Positions 46,258 through 53,432 of a DNA stretch of 64,000 nucleotides are shown here, one piece after another. The stretch spans positions 1,798,001-1,862,000 of the forward strand of contig NZ_JANLCM010000001.1 of assembly GCF_024979235.1 (NCBI RefSeq), in the 5' to 3' direction. Source of the DNA: Herbiconiux aconitum. Lineage in GTDB: Bacteria; Actinomycetota; Actinomycetes; Actinomycetales; Microbacteriaceae. The notes under the pieces are model-generated. The model did not search any database and was not told the DNA's origin. It saw nothing but the letters and a program-made list of their open reading frames with translations. How positions within the stretch are numbered: the first letter of the stretch is position 1; every line of letters begins with the position of its first letter. The position numbers and the translations under genes were made by a program.

Positions 46258-46554
46258 GTGTCGGTCTCCATCAAGCCGCTCGAGGATCGCATCGTCATCA
46301 AGCAGGTCGAAGCTGAGCAGACCACTGCTTCCGGTCTCGTCATCCCTGACACTGCCAAGGAGAAGCCTCAGGAGGGTGAAGTCGTCGCCGTCGGCCCCGG
46401 TCGCATCGACGACAACGGCAACCGCGTTCCGCTCGACGTCGCAGTCGGCGACAAGGTCATCTACTCCAAGTACGGCGGAACCGAGGTCAAGTACGCGGGC
46501 GAAGACCTGCTCGTGCTCTCGGCTCGCGACGTGCTCGCGGTCGTCGTCCGCTAG
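46258..46554 (+). CDS. groES: Co-chaperonin GroES
   Basis: The lid of the GroEL folding chamber. The 98 residues begin [20 protein letters not shown] and carry the mobile loop [21 protein letters not shown] and [21 protein letters not shown]. The GTG has AGAAGAGG upstream. HrcA control is clear from the two CIRCE sites. groEL does not follow: a terminator and an unrelated permease gene come next, so groEL must be elsewhere. Confidence 0.97.
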   Translation: MSVSIKPLEDRIVIKQVEAEQTTASGLVIPDTAKEKPQEGEVVAVGPGRIDDNGNRVPLDVAVGDKVIYSKYGGTEVKYAGEDLLVLSARDVLAVVVR

Positions 46555-46573
46555 TCCGCACAGCACTTCACAG

Positions 46574-46603
46574 AACCCGGGTGGCTTCGGCCGCCCGGGT
46601 TTC
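46574..46603 (+). terminator. Intrinsic terminator after groES
   Basis: AACCCGGGTGGC pairs with GCCGCCCGGGTT (12 bp, one G-U) around a TTCG tetraloop, 19 bases after the stop, followed by a short T-containing stretch. It isolates groES as a single-gene unit. Confidence 0.85.
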
Positions 46604-46640
46604 GTGCATTCCGGGCGGCGGCGCTCGGAATCACGCGGAG

Positions 46641-46646
46641 TAGAGT
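46641..46646 (+). promoter_or_regulatory. -10 box TAGAGT of rarD (leaderless)
   Basis: TAGAGT ends 7 bases before the GTG at 46653, placing the predicted start on the first base of the start codon. Confidence 0.5.
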
Positions 46647-46652
46647 GACGCA

Positions 46653-47609
46653 GTGACGCCGCCCTCGAATCTCGCGATCGCGGGCACAGCATCCGAACGC
46701 TTCCGCAGTGGGCTGATCTACGGCATCGGAGCCTACGTGCTCTGGGGTGTGTTCCCGCTCTACTTTCTTCTGATGCGCCCGGCCGGGGCCTTCGAGGTCG
46801 TCTCCTGGCGCATCCTGTTCTCGCTGGTGTTCTGCGCGATCCTGCTCACCGCCACCCGGGGTTGGAAGCCGTTCCTCGCGATCGCACGTCAGCCGAGGCT
46901 GCTCCTGCTGATGGGTCTGGCCGGCGTGCTGATCTACGTCAACTGGCAGACGTACGTGCTCGCCACCCTCGCCGATCAGGTGGTGGAGACCTCCCTCGGC
47001 TACTTCATCAACCCGATCGCCACCGTGCTTCTCGGCGTGCTCGTGCTGCGCGAGCGACTACGGAGGATGCAGTGGGTCGCGATCGCGGTGAGCGGCGTCG
47101 CCGTGGTGGTGCTGTCGGTGGGGTACGGCAGCGTGCCGTGGATCGCCCTCATTCTCGCCGGCTCGTTCGGCACCTATGGCCTCGTGAAGAAGCATGTCGG
47201 ACCGCGGGTCGACGCAGTGAGCGGACTCACGCTGGAGACGTTGTGGATCGCGCCGGTGGCAGTGGTGCAGTTGATCGTCGTGAGTCAGCTCACCGGGCTC
47301 GTGATCGGCACCGTGAGTGTGGGCAACACCCTGCTCCTGGTGTCTTCGGGAGTCGCCACGGCGATCCCGCTGCTCCTGTTCGCGGCGGCGACGCGGCGGC
47401 TTCCCTTGGTCTATGTGGGCTTCGTGCAGTTCATCGTGCCGATCCTCCAATTCGTGATCGGCGTCTTCGTGCTGCACGAACCGATGCCGCCTGCCCGCTG
47501 GGCCGGATTCGCGATCGTCTGGATCTCCCTGCTCATCCTCATCGTGGACATGGTGCGGGCCGCCCGGGTCACGCGTGCCACGCAGAACGGCACGCAGCAG
47601 CGGGGATAA
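46653..47609 (+). CDS. rarD: RarD-type EamA family transporter
   Basis: A 318-residue membrane protein with about ten helices in two EamA repeats. The RarD signature includes GIGAYVLWGVFPLYFLLMRP near the start, NWQTYVLATLADQVVETSLG and GYFINPI. RarD members are drug/metabolite-superfamily permeases; the E. coli name comes from a chloramphenicol-sensitivity link, and the substrate is not established. The GTG is leaderless by the pattern seen elsewhere. Its TAA is part of the TAAGCT -10 of the next gene. Confidence 0.9.
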   Translation: MTPPSNLAIAGTASERFRSGLIYGIGAYVLWGVFPLYFLLMRPAGAFEVVSWRILFSLVFCAILLTATRGWKPFLAIARQPRLLLLMGLAGVLIYVNWQTYVLATLADQVVETSLGYFINPIATVLLGVLVLRERLRRMQWVAIAVSGVAVVVLSVGYGSVPWIALILAGSFGTYGLVKKHVGPRVDAVSGLTLETLWIAPVAVVQLIVVSQLTGLVIGTVSVGNTLLLVSSGVATAIPLLLFAAATRRLPLVYVGFVQFIVPILQFVIGVFVLHEPMPPARWAGFAIVWISLLILIVDMVRAARVTRATQNGTQQRG

Positions 47610-47612
47610 GCT
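47607..47612 (+). promoter_or_regulatory. -10 box TAAGCT of the short binding-lipoprotein gene
   Basis: TAAGCT includes the rarD stop codon and ends 10 bases before the ATG at 47622, giving a leader of about three bases at most. Confidence 0.4.
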
Positions 47613-47621
47613 GATGCGAGC

Positions 47622-48431
47622 ATGACTCACAGCCACCGCCGAGCCCGCGGCAAGGTCGCCCGGGCCGCCACCCTGACCTCCCTCGTGGTGTGCATTCCGC
47701 TGGCTCTGACCGCCTGTTTCGCGTCGAGCGGGCCCGAGGCCTCCCCGGTGCCGACGCCGGTGGCGTCGATGGCGCAACCGATTCCGACGGGCGACGGCAC
47801 TCTCACGATCGGGGCCGTGGTTCCGCTCTCCGGTGCGAACGCCGCACTCGGTGCGGCAGAGCTCGCCGGCGTCGAACTGGCCGCGCGCGACATCGACGAG
47901 GCCGGAGGGGTGCATCGGGCGTCGATCATCGTGGTGCGCGGCGACGCAGGCGACAGCGCAGGCGCGCGGGGGAGCGAAACGGTGGCTGCCCTCGGCGGTC
48001 GCGGAGTGGATGCGATCGTGGGTCCGAGCAGTGCCGACGTTCTCGACGCGGTGGATGCCGCGGCTGCAGCGGCAGGCATCCCCGGGATCTCGGCGGTCGC
48101 CGACCCGGTCGCGGTCGACGAGGCGTTCGCGGCTCGCCTGCGTTCCTCCGACCCGACGCTCGTCGACACCCGGTTCGGTGCCGAGAGCTATGACGCCACC
48201 GTGATCATCGCTCTCGCCGCCCAGATGGCCGGAGACGACGGGCGTTCCTCGATCGCGGAGTTCCTGCCGGCCGTGACGAGCGGGGAGGTCGGCTGCTCCA
48301 GCTACGGTGCGTGCGTCGCTGCGCTCGAGGCGCGGGCCACCATCCATTACACCGGTGTGACCGGTCAGGTGACGACGGATGCCGGCGCCACGAAGGCCGG
48401 ATCGTTGCGTCTGATCGGCCTCAGAGGCTGA
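47622..48431 (+). CDS. Shortened branched-chain-amino-acid-type substrate-binding lipoprotein
   Basis: A 269-residue lipoprotein with signal peptide and lipobox LALTAC (Cys32). Residues about 56-170 match the N-lobe of a LivJ-like periplasmic binding protein (TIGAVVPLSGANAALGAAEL, VDAIVGPSSADVLDAVD). The sequence then jumps to the C-terminal part (FGAESYDATVIIALAAQMAG, CSSYGACVAALEA, GVTGQVTTDAGA) that aligns with the neighbouring livJ-type protein near its residues 340-440. About 165-180 central residues, most of the second lobe, are missing in frame. Ligand binding by the usual closing of two lobes seems impaired. It may be a decaying or refunctionalised paralogue. Confidence 0.85.
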   Translation: MTHSHRRARGKVARAATLTSLVVCIPLALTACFASSGPEASPVPTPVASMAQPIPTGDGTLTIGAVVPLSGANAALGAAELAGVELAARDIDEAGGVHRASIIVVRGDAGDSAGARGSETVAALGGRGVDAIVGPSSADVLDAVDAAAAAAGIPGISAVADPVAVDEAFAARLRSSDPTLVDTRFGAESYDATVIIALAAQMAGDDGRSSIAEFLPAVTSGEVGCSSYGACVAALEARATIHYTGVTGQVTTDAGATKAGSLRLIGLRG

Positions 48432-48468
48432 GAGCGCGCTCATATCACCGGAAGGTAACGATTTCCCT

Positions 48469-48488
48469 GTGTTACACCCCTGTAACAC
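48469..48488. promoter_or_regulatory. Palindrome upstream of the livJ-type promoter (GlnR-like box)
   Basis: GTGTTAC (48469-48475), ACCCCT, GTAACAC (48482-48488). The core GTTAC-N6-GTAAC fits the half-site spacing of actinobacterial GlnR boxes. It ends 7 bases before the -35 and is centred about 52 bases before the predicted start, an activator position. A further GTAAC lies at 48455-48459. Confidence 0.6.
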
Positions 48489-48495
48489 GAACGTA

Positions 48496-48524
48496 TTGTC
48501 CCGACGCCCAATGCCGAATAGCGT
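48496..48524 (+). promoter_or_regulatory. Promoter of the livJ-type gene
   Basis: TTGTCC (48496-48501) and TAGCGT (48519-48524) are 17 bases apart; predicted start near 48531 with a leader of about 54 nt. Confidence 0.7.
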
Positions 48525-48584
48525 GAATCCACGGCTATTTCTTCGAATTCGCCGAGAACTGCACACATTCACAAAAGGAGCACC

Positions 48585-49943
48585 ATGAGCGTAATTGCGA
48601 AGGTCAAGGCCTCGCGCTCGAAGCCCCTGTCGATCGTTGCGGGTATTGCCGCGTTCAGTGCCGGCGCTCTGCTGCTGGCTTCCTGCGCGTCGACTCCCTC
48701 CACCGACGGCGGAGAGACCACCGCAGCGGCAGCGCTGTGCGGACCAGACGCGGCCACCGCAGCGGCCGACATCACTCCGGTCGCACCCGAAGCCGCGCAG
48801 ACCCGCGACACGAAGCTGAAGATCGGCTCGATCCTGCCGACCACCGGCAGCCTCGCGTTCCTCGGCCCGCCCGAGATCGCCGGTGTCGACCTCGCGGTCG
48901 CGGAGATCAACGCATCCGCGCCGGGCGTGCTCGGCGGCAACGTCGAGGTCATCCACCGCGACTCGGGTGACACCACGACCGACATCGCGACCCAGTCGGC
49001 CACCGACCTGCTCAGCCAGGGCGTCTCGGGCATCGTCGGCGCTGCGTCGTCGGGTGTCTCGTTCACCTTCATCGACCAGGTCACGGGTGCTCAGGTCGTT
49101 CAGGTGTCGCCGGCGAACACCTCGCCCGACTTCTCGACCTACGACGACGGCGGGTACTACTTCCGCACGGCGCCGTCTGACGTGCTGCAGGGCCGCGTGC
49201 TCGGCAACCTGATGGTGGGTGACGGTGCGACCAACGTCGGCATCATCTACCTGAACGACGCTTACGGCTCGGGTCTGGAACAGAACGTCTCGACCGCGAT
49301 CGAGAACGCCGGCGGAACCGTCGTGGCCTCCGAGGCCTTCAACGAGGGTGACAGCCAGTTCAGCTCGCAGATCGACGCCGTTCTGGCCGAAGACCCCGAC
49401 GCCATTGCGCTGATCGCCTTCGACCAGACGAAGGTCATCGTGCCCGAGCTGATCGGCACCAAGGGCTTCGACGGCAGCAAGCTGTACTTCGTCGACGGCA
49501 ACCTGTCCAACTACGACGAGGACTTCGACCCCGGAACCCTGAACTGCGCCAAGGGCACCCTTCCCGGTGTGCTCGCGGATGACGCGTTCAAGGCCAAGGC
49601 GCTCGGAATCAACGCTGACCTGAACGACTTCAGCTACGCAGCTGAGTCGTACGACGCAGTCAACCTGATGGCCCTCGCGGCTGTCGCCGGCGGCGCAGCC
49701 GACGGTCCGACCATCCAGAAGAACATGCAGGCGGTCTCCGAGGGTGGCACGAAGTGCACCTCGTTCGCGGAGTGCGCCGATCTGCTGGCTGCTGGAACGG
49801 ACATCGACTACGACGGTATCTCCGGTCCGATCACCTTCGATGAGAACGGTGACCCGACCGAGGCATACATCGGCATCTACCAGTACGGCAAAGACAACAC
49901 CTACGCGCCGCTGAACGTCGAGTTCGGTTCGCTCGCGGAATAG
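48585..49943 (+). CDS. livJ: Branched-chain-amino-acid-type ABC transporter substrate-binding lipoprotein
   Basis: A 452-residue extracellular lipoprotein that should capture the ligand for the transporter encoded at 50646-54776. The signal peptide ends with lipobox LLASC (Cys34). The type I periplasmic-binding fold follows: TKLKIGSILPTTGSLAFLG, AGVDLAVAEINAS, GIVGAASSGVSFTFID and VNLMALAAVAGG. Leu/Ile/Val or related amino acids are the family default; urea or amides are possible, because such systems share the fold. An AAAGGAG ribosome binding site precedes the ATG. High-bias codons suggest strong expression. It has a strong terminator. Confidence 0.9.
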   Translation: MSVIAKVKASRSKPLSIVAGIAAFSAGALLLASCASTPSTDGGETTAAAALCGPDAATAAADITPVAPEAAQTRDTKLKIGSILPTTGSLAFLGPPEIAGVDLAVAEINASAPGVLGGNVEVIHRDSGDTTTDIATQSATDLLSQGVSGIVGAASSGVSFTFIDQVTGAQVVQVSPANTSPDFSTYDDGGYYFRTAPSDVLQGRVLGNLMVGDGATNVGIIYLNDAYGSGLEQNVSTAIENAGGTVVASEAFNEGDSQFSSQIDAVLAEDPDAIALIAFDQTKVIVPELIGTKGFDGSKLYFVDGNLSNYDEDFDPGTLNCAKGTLPGVLADDAFKAKALGINADLNDFSYAAESYDAVNLMALAAVAGGAADGPTIQKNMQAVSEGGTKCTSFAECADLLAAGTDIDYDGISGPITFDENGDPTEAYIGIYQYGKDNTYAPLNVEFGSLAE

Positions 49944-49955
49944 TCTCCCCGTCAC

Positions 49956-49990
49956 GAAAGCCCGGCCCTCTTCGGAGGTGCCGGGCTTTC
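49956..49990. terminator. Bidirectional terminator after livJ
   Basis: GAAAGCCCGGC pairs with GCCGGGCTTTC (11 bp), continuing inside as CCTC-TTCG-GAGG. The A- and T-rich ends on the two sides suit termination of both livJ and the minus-strand gene ending at 50016. Confidence 0.85.
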
Positions 49991-50015
49991 TTGACGTTCA
50001 GGGCGGGTGTCGCCC

Positions 50016-50600
50016 TCACGAGGCGGTGCGCAGGAGCCCCCAGGCCCGGTGCCATTCCGCCGGCTCGGCGAAATCGAACGGTGCCACGATCTCGAACTGC
50101 CGACCCACGATCACGTAACCCGAGACATCGCCGGCGGGATGCCGGTAATTGCCGGCCTCGACGGGCACACCGGCGTTCTCGCCGGTGAACCGGCGCAAGG
50201 GCCGACCTGCTCCGTCGGAGTACCGCAGTCCGGGCACGCTGGGTGTCGCCACGCCGCGCTCGTAGACGAGCCCGTTGCGGGCGGCGAAGGCCGCGAGCCG
50301 GTATTCGCGAAGACCGGTGCGGATGCTCGTGGACCGAGCACACACCACGGCGCCGACAGCCGAGCCTGCTGTCAGCAGCCCCCCGACCAGCACAGCGCGT
50401 GGATTCGCCCCCACCGCTGCCAGGAGCCCCGTGGTGAGCCCGGAGGTCACCAGGAGCGCGGTGTAGCTCAGGCCACCGAGACACGGTCGCACGCGGACGC
50501 GTGGCCCGTTCACCTCTCCCCGCCCTTTCCGGTAGGCGCGCAGTTCAGCCGGCGAAGGGCAAGCGGAGAGAGGTTCGGTGTCGAGAACAGACGAAGGCAT
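50016..50600 (-). CDS. Hypothetical two-TM membrane protein
   Basis: A 194-residue protein I do not recognise. After a polar, Cys-containing N-terminus come two hydrophobic segments, about 45-67 (YTALLVTSGLTTGLLAAVGA) and 70-90, then a soluble domain of about 100 residues with REYRLAAFAARNGLVYERG and SGYVIVGRQFEIVAPFD, probably cytoplasmic. The ATG at 50600 is at leaderless distance from a GATAAT box that lies inside a 17-bp palindrome, so the gene seems specifically regulated. It sits downstream of livF on the same strand but has its own promoter. Confidence 0.72.
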   Translation of the reverse strand: MPSSVLDTEPLSACPSPAELRAYRKGRGEVNGPRVRVRPCLGGLSYTALLVTSGLTTGLLAAVGANPRAVLVGGLLTAGSAVGAVVCARSTSIRTGLREYRLAAFAARNGLVYERGVATPSVPGLRYSDGAGRPLRRFTGENAGVPVEAGNYRHPAGDVSGYVIVGRQFEIVAPFDFAEPAEWHRAWGLLRTAS

Positions 50601-50601
50601 G

Positions 50602-50618
50602 AGTGAGATTATCTCACT
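50602..50618. promoter_or_regulatory. 17-bp palindrome over the -10 of the gene ending at 50016
   Basis: AGTGAGATTATCTCACT is a perfect inverted repeat (8 bp arms, 1-base centre). On the minus strand its centre forms GATAAT, ending 8 bases before the ATG at 50600. This is the geometry of a repressor operator covering a promoter. Confidence 0.65.
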
Positions 50619-50645
50619 GAATGCCTCCGATGGGGATAACGCGTT

Positions 50646-51470
50646 CTAATGCCCCTGATCAGCGGCGAGCGTGCCGAGGTAGAGCTCGATCACCTTCGGG
50701 TCTTTCATGAGCTCCCGGCCGGTGCCCGTGTAGGCGTCGCGGCCCTGGTCGAGCACGTAGGCGCGGTCGCAGATCTGCAGGCAGCGCCGGGCGTTCTGCT
50801 CCACCATGATGACGGAGACGCCGGCACGGTTGATCTGGTGCACCCGCATGAACGTCTCGTCCTGCCGCACGGGCGACAGACCGGCTGAAGGCTCGTCGAG
50901 CAGCAACACGGAGGGTTCCATCATCAAGGCGCGACCCATGGCGACCATCTGGCGCTCGCCGCCCGAGAGTGAGCCTGCGCGCTGCTTGCGGCGCTTGCCG
51001 AGCTCCGGGAACAACGTGGTGACGAAGTCGAAGCGCTCGGCGAAGATGGAAGGCTTCTGGAACAGGCCCATCTCGAGGTTCTCCTCGATCGTGAGGCTCG
51101 GGAAGACGTTGTTGTTCTGCGGCACCATGCCGACGCCTTTGGTCACGAGCTTGTTCGCCCGGAGTCCGGTGATGTCCTCGCCCTTCAAGATCACGCGACC
51201 GCTGCGGATCTTGATCTGCCCGAAGATCGCCTTGAGCACGGTCGACTTGCCCGCGCCGTTCGGCCCGATGATGCCGATCAGTTCACCGGGGAACGCCTCG
51301 ATGGTGCAGCCGTTCAGGATGTTCACGCCAGGCAGGTAGCCGCCGACGAGGTTGTCGGTTCTCAGCACCGCTTCGCCGCGATCGGTCGGGGCGAGCGTGT
51401 GCCCTCGCGAAGGCTCCTCGGCGAGGGTGTTGGTCTCGAGGTTCTTCTCGTTGGGATCGACGTCGCTCAT
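50646..51470 (-). CDS. livF: Branched-chain-amino-acid-type ABC transporter ATP-binding protein LivF
   Basis: One of the two ATPases of the transporter. The 274-residue protein has Walker A IGPNGAGKSTVLKAI, the signature LSGGERQMVAMGRALM, Walker B VLLLDEPSAGLSP and the switch His region (SVIMVEQNARRCL, in which Gln/Asn replace the usual His, as is normal for LivF). About 40 polar residues precede the ATPase domain, longer than typical LivF (about 235). It is the last gene of the minus-strand liv cluster, two bases after livG. Confidence 0.9.
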   Translation of the reverse strand: MSDVDPNEKNLETNTLAEEPSRGHTLAPTDRGEAVLRTDNLVGGYLPGVNILNGCTIEAFPGELIGIIGPNGAGKSTVLKAIFGQIKIRSGRVILKGEDITGLRANKLVTKGVGMVPQNNNVFPSLTIEENLEMGLFQKPSIFAERFDFVTTLFPELGKRRKQRAGSLSGGERQMVAMGRALMMEPSVLLLDEPSAGLSPVRQDETFMRVHQINRAGVSVIMVEQNARRCLQICDRAYVLDQGRDAYTGTGRELMKDPKVIELYLGTLAADQGH

Positions 51471-51472
51471 GC

Positions 51473-52450
51473 CTACTTCTCCTCCGCTGCCGGCGGGGTG
51501 GTGTTCTCGGCCCAGCCGGGGCCCTCATCGACCTCCGGATGCGCCTCGCGGGCTTTGCGCTCCGCCTCCAGCACCGGGTTCGGGCCGTCTTCCATCAGAT
51601 CGCCCAGATCTTCGTCATGGTGGGCACCCAAGTAGGCGTCGATCACGGCGGGGTCTTTCATCACGGTCTCCGGTGGCCCCTCGGCCACCACGCGGCCCTC
51701 GGCCATCACGATCACCCAATCGGAGATGTGCGTCACCATGTGCATGTCGTGCTCGACGAAGAGCACTGTCGTGCCGTCGGACTTCAGATTCTTGATGTGC
51801 CCGAGAAGCGACTGCGTGAGGGCCGGGTTCACGCCGGCCATCGGCTCGTCGAGCATGATCAGCTCGGGCTTCGACATCAGCGCGCGTGCCATCTCGAGAA
51901 GCTTCCGCTGGCCGCCGGAGAGCGATGCCGCATAGTCTTCGCGCTTCTCGTCGAGCTTGAAGCGGGCGAGGAGATCATCGGCTCGAACCGTGTTCTCCTC
52001 CTCCTGCTTGCGCCAGATCGGCTTGATGAGCGACGCGATGAGCTTCTCGCCCTTCTGGCCCGTGGCGCCGAGGAGCATGTTCTGCAGCACGGAGAGTCGA
52101 CCGAGCGACTTCGTCAGCTGGAAGGTGCGCACCATGCCGGCGCGCGCCACCTTGAACGCCGGCACGCCCGCGAGCGACTTGCCGTCGAACTCCCAGGTGC
52201 CGGTGTTCGGCTTGTCGAAGCCGGTGAGCAGGTTGAACATGGTGGTCTTGCCGGCGCCGTTCGGGCCGATCAACGCGGTGATCTGCCCGCGCGGGATCTC
52301 GAGGTGGTCGACGTCGACCGCCTTGAGGCCGCCGAACTGGCGGGTGACGTGGTCGGCGACGACGATCGGGTCGACCTTCGCGCATCCGGGGCCCACCTCA
52401 CCCTTGACGAGCGGGTGACCGGAGACGACTGCGGATTCTGAGTTAGACAC
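51473..52450 (-). CDS. livG: Branched-chain-amino-acid-type ABC transporter ATP-binding protein LivG
   Basis: The partner ATPase. It has Walker A IGPNGAGKTTMFNLLTG, signature LSGGQRKLLEMARALM, Walker B LIMLDEPMAGVNP and switch VEHDMHMV. Total length is 325 residues against about 255 in E. coli. The extra sequence is an N-terminal polar segment of 28 residues and a C-terminal acidic, Pro-rich tail (MEDGPNPVLEAERKAREAHP and beyond). The ATG overlaps livM by eight bases. It forms the cytoplasmic motor with LivF. Confidence 0.9.
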   Translation of the reverse strand: MSNSESAVVSGHPLVKGEVGPGCAKVDPIVVADHVTRQFGGLKAVDVDHLEIPRGQITALIGPNGAGKTTMFNLLTGFDKPNTGTWEFDGKSLAGVPAFKVARAGMVRTFQLTKSLGRLSVLQNMLLGATGQKGEKLIASLIKPIWRKQEEENTVRADDLLARFKLDEKREDYAASLSGGQRKLLEMARALMSKPELIMLDEPMAGVNPALTQSLLGHIKNLKSDGTTVLFVEHDMHMVTHISDWVIVMAEGRVVAEGPPETVMKDPAVIDAYLGAHHDEDLGDLMEDGPNPVLEAERKAREAHPEVDEGPGWAENTTPPAAEEK

Positions 52451-53420
52451 TGAAGGACAGCTCCTTCTTGTTTCCGAAAATACCTTGCGGTCTGAAGATG
52501 ACGAGGAGCATCAGCGCGACACCGACGAGGATGAAGCGGATCTGCCCTGCCTGGGTGGTGGACACGAAGCTCAGCGCTCCGGACTCGATGGCGCCGTAGA
52601 GGATGCCCTGAGTGAGCGAGAGCACGACCCAGAAGATCATCGAGCCGACGATCGGCCCGAAGATCGTGGCCGCGCCGCCGAGCAGCATGATCGTCCAGAT
52701 GAAGAAGGTGAGGCCGGTGGTGTAGTTCGCCGGCTGCACCGCCCTCGGCAGGATGAAGACGATACCGGCGATGGAGCCGAGACCACCACCGAGGATGAGG
52801 GCCTGCATCTTGTAGGAGTACACGTTCTTGCCGAGGCTGCGAACCGCATCCTCGTCTTCTCGGATGCCCTTCACCACACGGCCCCAGGGGCTCCGCATGA
52901 GGAGGAACACGAGGATGCTGGCCAGCACAACGAGCGACCAGCCGACGATGCGCACCCACCAGTCGTATTCGTTGTAGGTGAACGGGCCGAAGCCGTAGCG
53001 GCCCTCGGGGATCGGGTTGATCGCCGCGAAGGTGCCCTTGAACCCGGAGAGGCCGTTGGCGGCGCCGGTGAAGTCGGTGAGACCTGTCGTGGTGACGATG
53101 TAGCGCACGACCTCGGCGGCCGCGATGGTCACGATCGCCAGATAGTCGGCGCGGAGCCTCAGGGTCGGGATGCCCAGGATGAACGAGAAGATCACCGAAC
53201 ACGCGATCGCGCACAACACGGCGACGATGATCGGTGCGCCCGCCAGTGTCGGGATCGCGAATGCGTAGGCGCCGATCAGGAGGAAGGCCGCCTGACCGAA
53301 GTTCAGCAGGCCCGTGTAGCCGAAGTGGATGCCGAGGCCGATGGCCGCGAGCGCGTAGGCCGCGGTCGTCGGGCTGATGATCTCGCCGACGGCATTGCCG
53401 AAGATGTTTCCCCAGTCCAT
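52443..53420 (-). CDS. livM: Branched-chain-amino-acid-type ABC transporter permease LivM
   Basis: A 325-residue permease with about nine to ten membrane helices. LivM features include GIHFGYTGLLNFGQAAFLLIG near the start, the cytoplasmic EAA-like segment RSPWGRVVKGIREDEDAVRS and SLGKNVYSYKMQALILGG. The C-terminus carries FRPQGIFGNKKE. GGGAGG precedes the ATG at 53420. It pairs with the LivH-type permease immediately upstream. Confidence 0.9.
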   Translation of the reverse strand: MDWGNIFGNAVGEIISPTTAAYALAAIGLGIHFGYTGLLNFGQAAFLLIGAYAFAIPTLAGAPIIVAVLCAIACSVIFSFILGIPTLRLRADYLAIVTIAAAEVVRYIVTTTGLTDFTGAANGLSGFKGTFAAINPIPEGRYGFGPFTYNEYDWWVRIVGWSLVVLASILVFLLMRSPWGRVVKGIREDEDAVRSLGKNVYSYKMQALILGGGLGSIAGIVFILPRAVQPANYTTGLTFFIWTIMLLGGAATIFGPIVGSMIFWVVLSLTQGILYGAIESGALSFVSTTQAGQIRFILVGVALMLLVIFRPQGIFGNKKELSFSV

Positions 53421-53432
53421 GTGTCGCCTCCC

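Noticed and set aside
47058..49955. Minus-strand open frame of 965 codons
   Set aside because: Opposite to rarD, the short lipoprotein and livJ; Arg/Gly/Asp-rich shadow translation caused by high GC at third positions, crossing several gene borders.
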